Shown: positions 1 to 5,435 of the stretch, in pieces
Position numbering within the stretch: position 1 is the first letter of the stretch
How the letters are laid out: each line of letters begins with the position of its first letter
DNA from: Eudoraea sp.
GTDB lineage: Bacteria; Bacteroidota; Bacteroidia; Flavobacteriales; Flavobacteriaceae
Length of the DNA: 5,614 nucleotides
NCBI GenBank assembly: GCA_013041785.1
Contig: JABDRK010000319.1
Location: 1 to 5,614, forward strand
Direction: 5' to 3'
Position numbers and translations under genes: made by a program
The notes under the pieces: model-generated
What the model saw: the letters and a program-made list of their open reading frames with translations, nothing else
The model's database searches: none
What the model was told of the DNA's origin: nothing

Positions 1-593
1 ATGGTCAACCATGAATACGGATGTCCGTAAGGATATATTGCTGCGGCGTTGACTTCTCTAAACCTTCCATAAGGTCTGTTGTCATAGTTTTGTCCTTTTT
101 CATTTTTTACGGTCTCACGTTGTACTTCAAACTTCTCCTGAGTTACAGCATCCAAAAAGAAGCCCATGCGATCGGCTTCTAACCACAGTAACAATTCCAG
201 CTGATTACTTGGTGTAGTTTGATAGTAGTTGGTGCGATCCCGATTGGTTGATCCATTTAGTGTGCCCCCGGCATTTGTAATCAGTTTAAAATGCTCCTCA
301 TCGGCTACATTCTCTGACCCCTGAAACATCATATGTTCAAAGAAATGGGCAAACCCGGACTTATTCAATTCTTCTCTTGCGGAGCCCACGTGGTAGGTGA
401 TATCCACATGCACCAGGGGATCCGAATGATCTTCATGGATCACCAGGGTTAATCCGTTGCCGAGTTGATATTTTTCGTAGGGAATAACAACTTCATCAGC
501 AGATTTGCTGACTTTTTCGACAAGTTTGGTTTGAGACCAGCCTACGGCTGAGGTCAAGAATAACAGGGTAAATAATAGATTTTGTAGCTTCAT
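1..593 (-). CDS. Secreted M16-family (insulinase/pitrilysin-like) zinc metallopeptidase, N-terminal part
   Basis: The frame is open from an ATG at 593 to the window edge, giving 197 residues without a stop, so the C-terminal part lies outside. Residues 1-20 form a signal peptide (Lys2, hydrophobic stretch LLFTLLFLTSAVGW, probable cleavage near Ser20-Gln21), which predicts export to the periplasm or outer envelope. An M16 N-terminal domain follows. The inverted zinc motif HFFEH is at 83-87, with His83 and His87 as ligands and Glu86 as catalytic base. The third ligand is most likely Glu165 in the R-x2-V-x2-E context, 78 residues after His87, close to the spacing in pitrilysin. NGLTLVIHED (46-55), GSAREE (70-75), GGTLNGSTN (109-117) and YPYGHPY (187-193) are typical of the family. 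Known members degrade peptides or processed proteins. Whether this is a single M16B half-unit or a fused two-domain form cannot be seen. The ATG is chosen because it starts the signal peptide. Family assignment is secure; substrate unknown. Confidence 0.94.
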   Translation of the reverse strand, partial: MKLQNLLFTLLFLTSAVGWSQTKLVEKVSKSADEVVIPYEKYQLGNGLTLVIHEDHSDPLVHVDITYHVGSAREELNKSGFAHFFEHMMFQGSENVADEEHFKLITNAGGTLNGSTNRDRTNYYQTTPSNQLELLLWLEADRMGFFLDAVTQEKFEVQRETVKNEKGQNYDNRPYGRFREVNAAAIYPYGHPYSWLT

Positions 594-824
594 CTGTGAT
601 GGTTTTATTTATGGCCACTGAAAATAGAAAGAATATTTACCATTTTCTAATAAGGGGGTAAATAAAAAATCATTCTGCCTAAAACTGAAGGCTTTTCCTA
701 TATTGTTAAGTGGTCTAATTGTTTAGAATGTTAAAAGCTGTATTATTTTGTTAATTAAATGACAATACGGTGACCTTTTAGGGCAGATGGGGTCTAACCA
801 ATGAGACTAATAATCATAAACAAA

Positions 825-1652
825 ATGAAAACAAAAATACTTTTCTTCTGGGCTGTTCTGATAAGCGTATCACTGGCTGCGCAAAAGAAGCCTAAAATTG
901 CTGGAAACAAGATAGTAAGTGTACTCAGCAAGGAAATCAACAATGATTTTAATGCAGTTGAAGTCAATGATGATTTAGCGATCAACCTTCAACAGGGAAG
1001 TTCGAACAACTATAGTTTGAATGCCGACAACAACTTGCACACAGTTGTGCAATTTGTCGTAATAGACAGTATTTTGAAAATTTTTACAACAGACCATATC
1101 ACCAGTAGTAAAAAATTGGAAATTGATTTGAGGGTAAAGGAATTGGAGCACCTAATCGTGAAGCACGGGTCAAAAGTGAAAAGTGAAGGCCAATTAAATT
1201 CGGACAAGTTTTATTTGAGTGGATACAACAGCGGCCGGATTGATTTGGATATCTCAGCAGAGGACGTAACTGTGGCCTTGCATAGAAATGCCGGGGGTAA
1301 GCTTAGAATTAAGTCGGAAAACACGACGATGATATTGAATGACCGGACCGATTTGAAAGCCACTGTTGTTGCGAATAAAGTGAGGATGACCTTGAATAAT
1401 ACAGCGGATCTTGACTTGAATGGTGATGCAGAATATGCCGCATTTAACCTTAAAAAATCATCCAGGCTAAATGCAAGGAAGATGAATGTGAGGTCGGCAG
1501 ACCTCTATACGTCGAACACATCAGATGTATATGTAAATGCCAGTAAGAATATTGAAGTTTATGCCCAGGGAAAGAGCAACGTGTATGTCTATGGTAACCC
1601 AAATGTGGAAATCAAAGGACTGACTGACAAGTCGAAGATCATTAAAAAATAA
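825..1652 (+). CDS. Secreted GIN-domain (DUF2807) protein
   Basis: This 275-residue protein is read from the ATG at 825. An upstream in-frame ATG at 801 would add eight residues, but 825 gives a canonical signal peptide (MKTKILFFWAVLISVSLAAQ, cleavage near Ala19-Gln20) and is preferred. The mature part resembles the GIN domain, called the putative auto-transporter adhesin head domain: an opening strand FNAVEVNDDLAINLQQG (42-58), then short repeating beta units rich in Asn, Ser, Asp and Val. The last third (about 206-264) carries the recognisable rungs SSRLNARKMNVRSADLYT, TSDVYVNASKNIEVYAQGK and SNVYVYGNP. Such proteins are predicted to fold as right-handed beta-helix-like domains and are common in Bacteroidota; their function is largely unknown, and the adhesin label is a database name rather than a demonstrated role. 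No outer-membrane anchor or Por-type sorting domain is seen. The next gene begins 15 bp downstream on the same strand, suggesting co-transcription. Confidence 0.87.
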   Translation: MKTKILFFWAVLISVSLAAQKKPKIAGNKIVSVLSKEINNDFNAVEVNDDLAINLQQGSSNNYSLNADNNLHTVVQFVVIDSILKIFTTDHITSSKKLEIDLRVKELEHLIVKHGSKVKSEGQLNSDKFYLSGYNSGRIDLDISAEDVTVALHRNAGGKLRIKSENTTMILNDRTDLKATVVANKVRMTLNNTADLDLNGDAEYAAFNLKKSSRLNARKMNVRSADLYTSNTSDVYVNASKNIEVYAQGKSNVYVYGNPNVEIKGLTDKSKIIKK

Positions 1653-1667
1653 GCAAAGTAACTCCCT

Positions 1668-1871
1668 ATGAAATTTAAAACGATACTCGCCCTGATATTT
1701 GCAGGCCTAATTGTAGTATTCGCGCTTCAGAACTCTGAGGTAACCGACATTAATTTTTTCTTATGGAAGATCTCAATGTCCAGGGTGCTGATAATCCTTG
1801 GAAGTTTTTCAATTGGAGTGATAGTCGGTATTCTGGTGTCGATGAAGAAAAGGCTACTAAGCCCGGATTGA
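1668..1871 (+). CDS. Small LapA-domain (DUF1049) inner-membrane protein
   Basis: This 67-residue protein has two transmembrane segments, about residues 4-20 and 38-58. They are joined by a short loop carrying the family pattern QNSEVTDINFFLWKISMS (21-38), that is, QN-x-x-x-V with a downstream F-x-W. A short basic end follows (MKKRLLSPD). In enterobacteria LapA works with LapB (YciM) to control LpxC turnover and lipopolysaccharide assembly, but E. coli LapA is about 100 residues with a cytoplasmic coiled-coil tail that is absent here. Only the membrane hairpin is conserved, so the LPS role should not be transferred without support. The gene follows the GIN-domain gene after 15 bp, probably in one transcript, and is followed by a strong hairpin. 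Most of the protein is membrane-embedded, so resemblance rests on the loop motif and topology. Confidence 0.82.
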   Translation: MKFKTILALIFAGLIVVFALQNSEVTDINFFLWKISMSRVLIILGSFSIGVIVGILVSMKKRLLSPD

Positions 1872-1908
1872 TTGGGTTTAGGATCTGGAATAGGTATTTT
1901 CATTAATA

Positions 1909-1944
1909 AAAAAGCTTTCTGCACTTAAGTACAGAAAGCTTTTT
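1909..1944. terminator. Bidirectional intrinsic terminator between convergent genes
   Basis: A perfect 13-bp inverted repeat has arms at 1909-1921 (AAAAAGCTTTCTG) and 1932-1944 (CAGAAAGCTTTTT) around a 10-nt loop. The arms end in an A-run on the left and a T-run on the right, so RNA from either strand ends the stem with U residues. It lies 37 bp after the LapA-domain gene and 21 bp after the stop of the convergent lipoprotein gene, which is where a shared terminator would be expected. The stem is not very GC-rich, so efficiency is uncertain. Confidence 0.78.
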
Positions 1945-1965
1945 AATATTTCTTTTTCCGGGGAC

Positions 1966-2760
1966 CTAATCGTCCAGGAGATCAATAACCGTTTTGATGC
2001 GCTCCCGGATTTGTTCTGCCAGGGCATTGTTCCCGTCAGTATCTTCCGGGCTGATTTCAATGGTGCCATCTTCATTGCCATCCACAGCCTGCGAAAGGTC
2101 CACTCCGGACACCACATCAAAGATCTGAGAAAGGTCAAATTCGATGGTAATACCCTCAGTATTGTCTTTAATACGGATATCGATAGTATTGTCTTCGAAA
2201 TCCACTTCCACTTCATCTTCAAAGTCGTTCCAGAATACAAAAGGAATGTCATTTACAGTCCCCTGAATAAGTACCGATTTACCAAAGAGGTCACTGTCAG
2301 GGTTGGTACCCCTGTCGAATTTAAATTCAAGTTCTTCAAAAGTTGCATTTGGCACATCAACAGTGAGGAAGGAAATTTCTCCGGCCAACAGATCCAGTTC
2401 AAAGGGGCCTTCCAGCTCAAATTCATCTTGGTAATCGAAATAACCGTCGTCATCCCATTCAGTCTCAAACTCCAACTCTCCGCCGGATTCGGATTCACTT
2501 TCAAATTCAACTTCAAATTCGGATTCATCCATCTCCAGTTCGAATTCTCTGATGTTGATTCTGAAATCGCTTACAAAAACATCGGTATTTACATTTTTTC
2601 CTGAAGAAATACCTTTGCCTGCACCATTATTAACGCTGGCTTTGGCACTGATTTTCAAGGTGCCGTTTCCGTCCGTTTCGTCATTGGAACAACTAAACAT
2701 AAGCACAGCTCCAAAAATTAGGGTAAAAACGCGTTTCAAGTAATAATTTGGGGTAATCAT
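1966..2760 (-). CDS. Acidic, beta-rich lipoprotein of unknown function
   Basis: This 264-residue protein begins with a lipoprotein signal peptide: Lys9-Arg10, hydrophobic core VFTLIFGAVLMF, and lipidated Cys24 in the context MFSC. Cys24 is followed by SNDETD; Ser plus acidic residues just after Cys resembles the lipoprotein export signal that sends Bacteroidota lipoproteins to the cell surface. Residues 60-71 (DVFVSDFRINIR) and 113-150 look like strands of a beta sandwich, roughly similar in layout to DUF4382-type proteins, but I cannot confirm a family. Residues 72-118 are extremely acidic, with Glu or Asp alternating with Phe, Leu, Val or Ser (for example EFEVEFESESES, 81-92). A second acidic strand region spans 179-193. 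Near the C-terminus, DGNEDGTIEI (228-237) resembles a Ca2+-binding loop (Asp-x-Asn-x-Asp-Gly), though an acidic residue at loop position 12 is missing (Pro there, Glu next). No neighbour suggests a function. The gene is convergent with the LapA-domain gene. Confidence 0.88.
   Translation of the reverse strand: MITPNYYLKRVFTLIFGAVLMFSCSNDETDGNGTLKISAKASVNNGAGKGISSGKNVNTDVFVSDFRINIREFELEMDESEFEVEFESESESGGELEFETEWDDDGYFDYQDEFELEGPFELDLLAGEISFLTVDVPNATFEELEFKFDRGTNPDSDLFGKSVLIQGTVNDIPFVFWNDFEDEVEVDFEDNTIDIRIKDNTEGITIEFDLSQIFDVVSGVDLSQAVDGNEDGTIEISPEDTDGNNALAEQIRERIKTVIDLLDD
2485..2526. repeat. Short in-frame codon repeat tract inside the acidic lipoprotein gene
   Basis: The hexamer GGATTC occurs at 2485, 2491 and 2521, and the 9-mer TTCAAATTC occurs at 2500 and 2512, a 12-bp period. 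On the coding strand this specifies residues 79-92, alternating Glu with Phe, Val or Ser. Looser copies of TTCAAA and AATTC occur elsewhere in the gene (for example 2319-2338). The tract could expand or contract in steps of 6 or 12 bp, keeping frame. Confidence 0.6.
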
Positions 2761-3043
2761 AGTATATAATTTTAATTAAGTTCATAAATAAAACAACTGA
2801 AGTCTAAAAACTCCTCACTTAAGAACGAGAAAAAAAGGAAATAAGTGCCTAATAATGCAATGGACTATATCGGAGATTGATATAAGAATATCCGTGCAGA
2901 CCATTTTTCTGGGTTTTATTTTTCATTTAAACATGGCATTTAGATTATATAGTTTGCGCGTATTAATAATCAGGGATGATTTACCCTAACTGCAACTTGA
3001 AATATTCGATGAAATGGTATTGTGAAGTAGAACCAAAGCACTT

Positions 3044-3074
3044 CTGAGATAAAAAGACCTTTTTGTTATCTTTA
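3044..3074 (+). promoter_or_regulatory. Candidate Bacteroidota-type promoter of the Rrf2 gene
   Basis: TATCTTTA at 3067-3074 matches seven of the eight positions of the Bacteroidota -7 element TAnnTTTG. A weak -33-like CTG (consensus TTG) lies at 3044-3046, 20 bases upstream, inside the usual 17-23 range. Transcription would begin around 3081, leaving a leader of about 14 bases before the ATG at 3095. The -33 match is poor, so this is tentative. Confidence 0.35.
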
Positions 3075-3085
3075 GTTGCTCAACT
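3048..3085. promoter_or_regulatory. Two dyads overlapping the Rrf2 promoter, possible operators
   Basis: The first is an imperfect inverted repeat: GATAAAAAG (3048-3056) against CTTTTTGTTATC (3059-3070), with six plus three pairing positions and a 3-base interruption; it lies between the proposed -33 and -7 elements. The second is AGTTG-CT-CAACT (3074-3085), perfect 5-bp arms around 2 bases, at the proposed transcription start. Rrf2 proteins bind DNA as dimers and often repress their own genes, so either dyad could be an autoregulatory site. Neither matches an operator consensus I know. Confidence 0.28.
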
Positions 3086-3094
3086 GAGATATTT

Positions 3095-3541
3095 ATGTTA
3101 TCCAATGCCTGTAAATATGCCATAAGGGCCGTAATATACCTTGCATTGAATAGTGATGAAACCACTAAACACGGGGTTAAAAAGGTTGCCGAAGCCTTAG
3201 AGGTGCCCCAACCTTTCCTTGCGCAATTGTTGCGAAAACTGGCAACAGACAGATTAGTTTCTTCTTCAAAGGGACCAGGAGGCGGGTTTTTTCTGAATCA
3301 ATCCAACCGGGACAATGCTGTATGGGATATTATATCAACTATTGACGGCACCTATAAATTTGATGAATGCTTCCTCGGCCTCTCCATGTGTGACGATGCC
3401 AGGCCGTGTCCTGTACATCATCTTGTTTCACCCTTTAAGGAAGCCTTGTTGCTCGACTTCCAAGAAAAGACGATTGCTTCCCTGGCCCGGGAAATAGAAG
3501 AGAAGGGGAGGCTTATATCCCTGAAAGGGCTATTGGAATAG
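3095..3541 (+). CDS. Rrf2-family transcriptional regulator with IscR-like Fe-S ligand set
   Basis: This 148-residue protein is the normal length for Rrf2 regulators. Residues 1-70 form the winged helix-turn-helix: the opening helix CKYAIRAVIYLAL (6-18), recognition helix VPQPFLAQLLRKLATDRLV (37-55) and wing SSKGPGGGFFL (57-67). The dimerisation helix around 72-90 is followed by the cluster loop with Cys92, Cys99 and Cys105 (C-x6-C-x5-C). His108, three residues after the last Cys, sits where E. coli IscR has its fourth ligand His107, so a [2Fe-2S] centre with three Cys and one His is the best prediction. The position equivalent to Asp8, the fourth ligand of Streptomyces NsrR, is Lys7 here, arguing against NsrR-type ligation. 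Such regulators sense Fe-S status, NO or redox state. There is no isc or suf gene in view, so it should not be called IscR. It is convergent with nrdD, 50 bp apart, so regulation of nrdGD is possible but unproven. Confidence 0.94.
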   Translation: MLSNACKYAIRAVIYLALNSDETTKHGVKKVAEALEVPQPFLAQLLRKLATDRLVSSSKGPGGGFFLNQSNRDNAVWDIISTIDGTYKFDECFLGLSMCDDARPCPVHHLVSPFKEALLLDFQEKTIASLAREIEEKGRLISLKGLLE

Positions 3542-3567
3542 TGATGTTTGAATTTCCAATAACAGCC
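3528..3567. terminator. Weak hairpin between the convergent Rrf2 and nrdD genes
   Basis: TATTGGAA (3531-3538) pairs with TTCCAATA (3554-3561) around a 15-nt loop. The stem can be extended by GGC (3528-3530) with GCC (3565-3567) past a 3-nt bulge. The left arm covers the last Rrf2 codons and part of the stop codon. No T-run follows on either strand, so it is not a canonical intrinsic terminator, but it is the only structure in the 50-bp gap between two genes that must both stop here. Confidence 0.3.
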
Positions 3568-3591
3568 AGTATGGACTTGTCCGTAAATTGA

Positions 3592-5427
3592 TCAGTATAG
3601 CACCTCTGGTTCGTGTTCTATTTCCAGGGCATGCATTCGTTCACCTTCTTTATTATAAATGTGGTAGTGCCTGAGGCTATGCTCTTTTTGCCTCCCCGAA
3701 CTGAAATTAGAAACGCGTTTCAGATAGCCTATTACCCGGGTGGCGTGATCCACATTTTCTGAGGAACAATGGCTACAGGATTGTAGGGTACGCTTGTCAA
3801 TATGTCCGCAATCATTACACAAAGTAATTTTAATATTGAAGCAGAAATAGTTGCAACCCGCCCTTGCCGTGGCATGGATGAGTTTGATAAACCCTTCTGT
3901 ATTGGGAGTTTCTTCCAGATTCAGATGCAGTGCCGAACCACCGTCGAGATATTTGATGATTTCCTTTCCATGCAAAATGATCTTGTCCAGGGTGTTGGTC
4001 CTGTCGTCTTCAACTGCAAAAAAATAGGAATTATAGCAATCCCTGGAGACAAACAGTCCATCCTCCCGGTCCCATTTGGCGTTTTTAATGCCTAAATTTT
4101 CAGCAGGCACGAATTCGGTGTTAAACAGGTAACCGTATTTTTCCTTAGCGGCTCTATTTTCTTCGTAGATTGATTTTAGATAGTGGTTTGCAAATCGCTT
4201 GTACTCCGGATTATTGCCCACCGTTATCCCCCGGCTTTCTGCCGCTTCCACCATACCGTTGATTCCAATGGTAAGAAATTGCTTTTCCAGGGAGATCAGC
4301 CCAGCGTGATAAACAGGAAGCATTCCACTTTGGTTATATTCATCCATAAGCTTACGGAATGCCACCTGGTATTTATGGATTTTGCGCACCTCTGCAACTA
4401 TATCGGCCCCATTCTGAACCAGGCGGTTCATGTTCATGGTGATTACGTTTATAGAACCGGTGGCTACGCCTCCTGCCCCCAGGGAATAGCTAAACGTGTG
4501 GTCACTAATTTCATTCCGCAATCGGCAACAGGAGGCCAGGCTATCTGCATTTTCAGATTGGTATATAAAGAAAGAATTTCCTTCACTGAGTTCCTTGGCA
4601 CAGAGTTCAGTAAAGACGGGATCCACAGGGACCCCGTCTTTAATCAGCATGGCGGCAGTAACCACCGGGAAGGTGAGTACAGCCTTGGTGCGCTCTTCAT
4701 TAAACCAGTGCATAAAGAAGGCTTGCAAGTTCTTAATTCGCTCCCATTCGGGTTTGCTCATATCCGGGAAGACGAAATCGGCAAACATACTTTGAAAATA
4801 GGGCTCGTCATATATGGAAATGTTCCAGAATACCGATTGATAACCACGTGCAGCAGCCGGTTGGTTTATAGCATACACTACATGCTGAAGATGGTTTTCT
4901 ACAATATGTGTATTCGTTTTCAGGTAATTTTCACCGTAGTCTTTCGCAGCAAAATGGTCAAAATACATTAGAAATTCAACGGTGGCCAGCGCACCGGCAA
5001 ATTGTGAACTCACTGCAAATACGAGATTGACAAATTCACCGCAAAAACTTTCCAGGTGCTTTGGAGCCCGACTCTCTCCACCCAGTTTTGTCAATCCATC
5101 CAGCAGAAAGGGATACATGCTAATGGAGGCGCAATAGGGCTTAAGGGAGGTTTCGTCATGCACATAAATCTCATGCGACTCGATTTGTCTGATATATTCT
5201 TCCGCAAGTTCATTCCCAAAAAGACTGGCTATTTTTTGCTTGACCAAAGCACGATTGATTTGGATATTAAAATCCTTGTTTAATTCCGCTTCCATGGTAG
5301 CAATATTCTTGGAGGTAACGTTGGCATTTGAATCCACTTTGGATCCATCCGCCGCGTTTTGCGAAGCCAGGTAGCGGTTAATAAAGGCAATCTTCTTGTC
5401 GATTTGTTCTTCTGTGAGTCGGGTCAT
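3592..5427 (-). CDS. nrdD: Anaerobic (class III) ribonucleoside-triphosphate reductase, catalytic subunit
   Basis: This 611-residue glycyl-radical enzyme reduces ribonucleoside triphosphates to deoxyribonucleotides without oxygen, in the cytoplasm. Landmarks: IYVHDETSLKPYCASISMYP (87-106), whose Cys99 matches the active-site Cys79 region of the phage T4 enzyme; Cys300-Cys301 in SLASCCRLRN, one of which should be the thiyl-radical Cys (T4 Cys290); the zinc site Cys537, Cys540, Cys551, Cys554; and the glycyl-radical loop RVIGY (564-568), with Gly567 as radical site. The N-terminal ATP-cone found in E. coli NrdD (about 712 residues) is absent: the protein starts just before the catalytic core (SNANVTSKNIATMEAEL, 33-49), as in the 605-residue T4 enzyme. 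A TAA in the same frame at 5440-5442 excludes a longer start. After Gly567 there are 44 residues, more than the 25-31 of T4 and E. coli. nrdG ends 8 bp upstream, so the two are surely co-transcribed. Reductant type (formate or redoxin) is not assigned. Confidence 0.98.
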   Translation of the reverse strand: MTRLTEEQIDKKIAFINRYLASQNAADGSKVDSNANVTSKNIATMEAELNKDFNIQINRALVKQKIASLFGNELAEEYIRQIESHEIYVHDETSLKPYCASISMYPFLLDGLTKLGGESRAPKHLESFCGEFVNLVFAVSSQFAGALATVEFLMYFDHFAAKDYGENYLKTNTHIVENHLQHVVYAINQPAAARGYQSVFWNISIYDEPYFQSMFADFVFPDMSKPEWERIKNLQAFFMHWFNEERTKAVLTFPVVTAAMLIKDGVPVDPVFTELCAKELSEGNSFFIYQSENADSLASCCRLRNEISDHTFSYSLGAGGVATGSINVITMNMNRLVQNGADIVAEVRKIHKYQVAFRKLMDEYNQSGMLPVYHAGLISLEKQFLTIGINGMVEAAESRGITVGNNPEYKRFANHYLKSIYEENRAAKEKYGYLFNTEFVPAENLGIKNAKWDREDGLFVSRDCYNSYFFAVEDDRTNTLDKIILHGKEIIKYLDGGSALHLNLEETPNTEGFIKLIHATARAGCNYFCFNIKITLCNDCGHIDKRTLQSCSHCSSENVDHATRVIGYLKRVSNFSSGRQKEHSLRHYHIYNKEGERMHALEIEHEPEVLY

Positions 5428-5435
5428 ATGTGTTA

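Larger units (their letters stand above)
2761..3094. other. 334-bp divergent intergenic region with no gene
   Basis: This AT-rich spacer separates the start of the minus-strand lipoprotein gene from the start of the plus-strand Rrf2 gene, so it should hold two divergent promoters. I find no coding frame of substance (the ATG at 2934 opens only 18 codons), no RNA gene and no terminator. For the lipoprotein gene I see no good match to the Bacteroidota -33/-7 promoter pattern. The candidate elements for the Rrf2 gene lie in the last 55 bases. The middle (about 2820-3040) shows nothing I can name. Confidence 0.6.

Noticed and set aside
719..750. Possible promoter for the GIN-domain gene (TTG at 719-721, TATTTTG at 744-750)
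   Set aside because: The -7-like element is one base short of TAnnTTTG and the region is AT-rich enough for such matches by chance; too weak to list.
801..824. Upstream in-frame ATG at 801 as the start of the GIN-domain gene
   Set aside because: It would place eight residues (MRLIIINK) before a complete signal peptide that begins at the ATG at 825; neither start has a ribosome-binding site, so the better signal peptide decides.
2011..2604. Long open frame on the plus strand, and shorter minus-strand frames, within the acidic lipoprotein gene
   Set aside because: They lie in other frames of a gene whose repeated GAA/TTC-type codons rarely give stops. Their translations show no domain, while the 1966-2760 frame has a lipoprotein signal and coherent strands.
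2934..2990. Short ORF of 18 codons starting at the ATG at 2934
   Set aside because: No ribosome-binding signal, no hydrophobic or other notable pattern, and a length expected by chance in a spacer.
3095..3541. Calling the Rrf2 gene iscR or nsrR
   Set aside because: The cluster ligands resemble IscR, but there is no isc or suf operon in the window and the family has many functional types, so a specific symbol is not supported.
4183..4971. 262-codon open frame on the plus strand antisense to nrdD
   Set aside because: It is a shadow of the nrdD reading frame. nrdD is certain, and the antisense translation has no recognisable family features.
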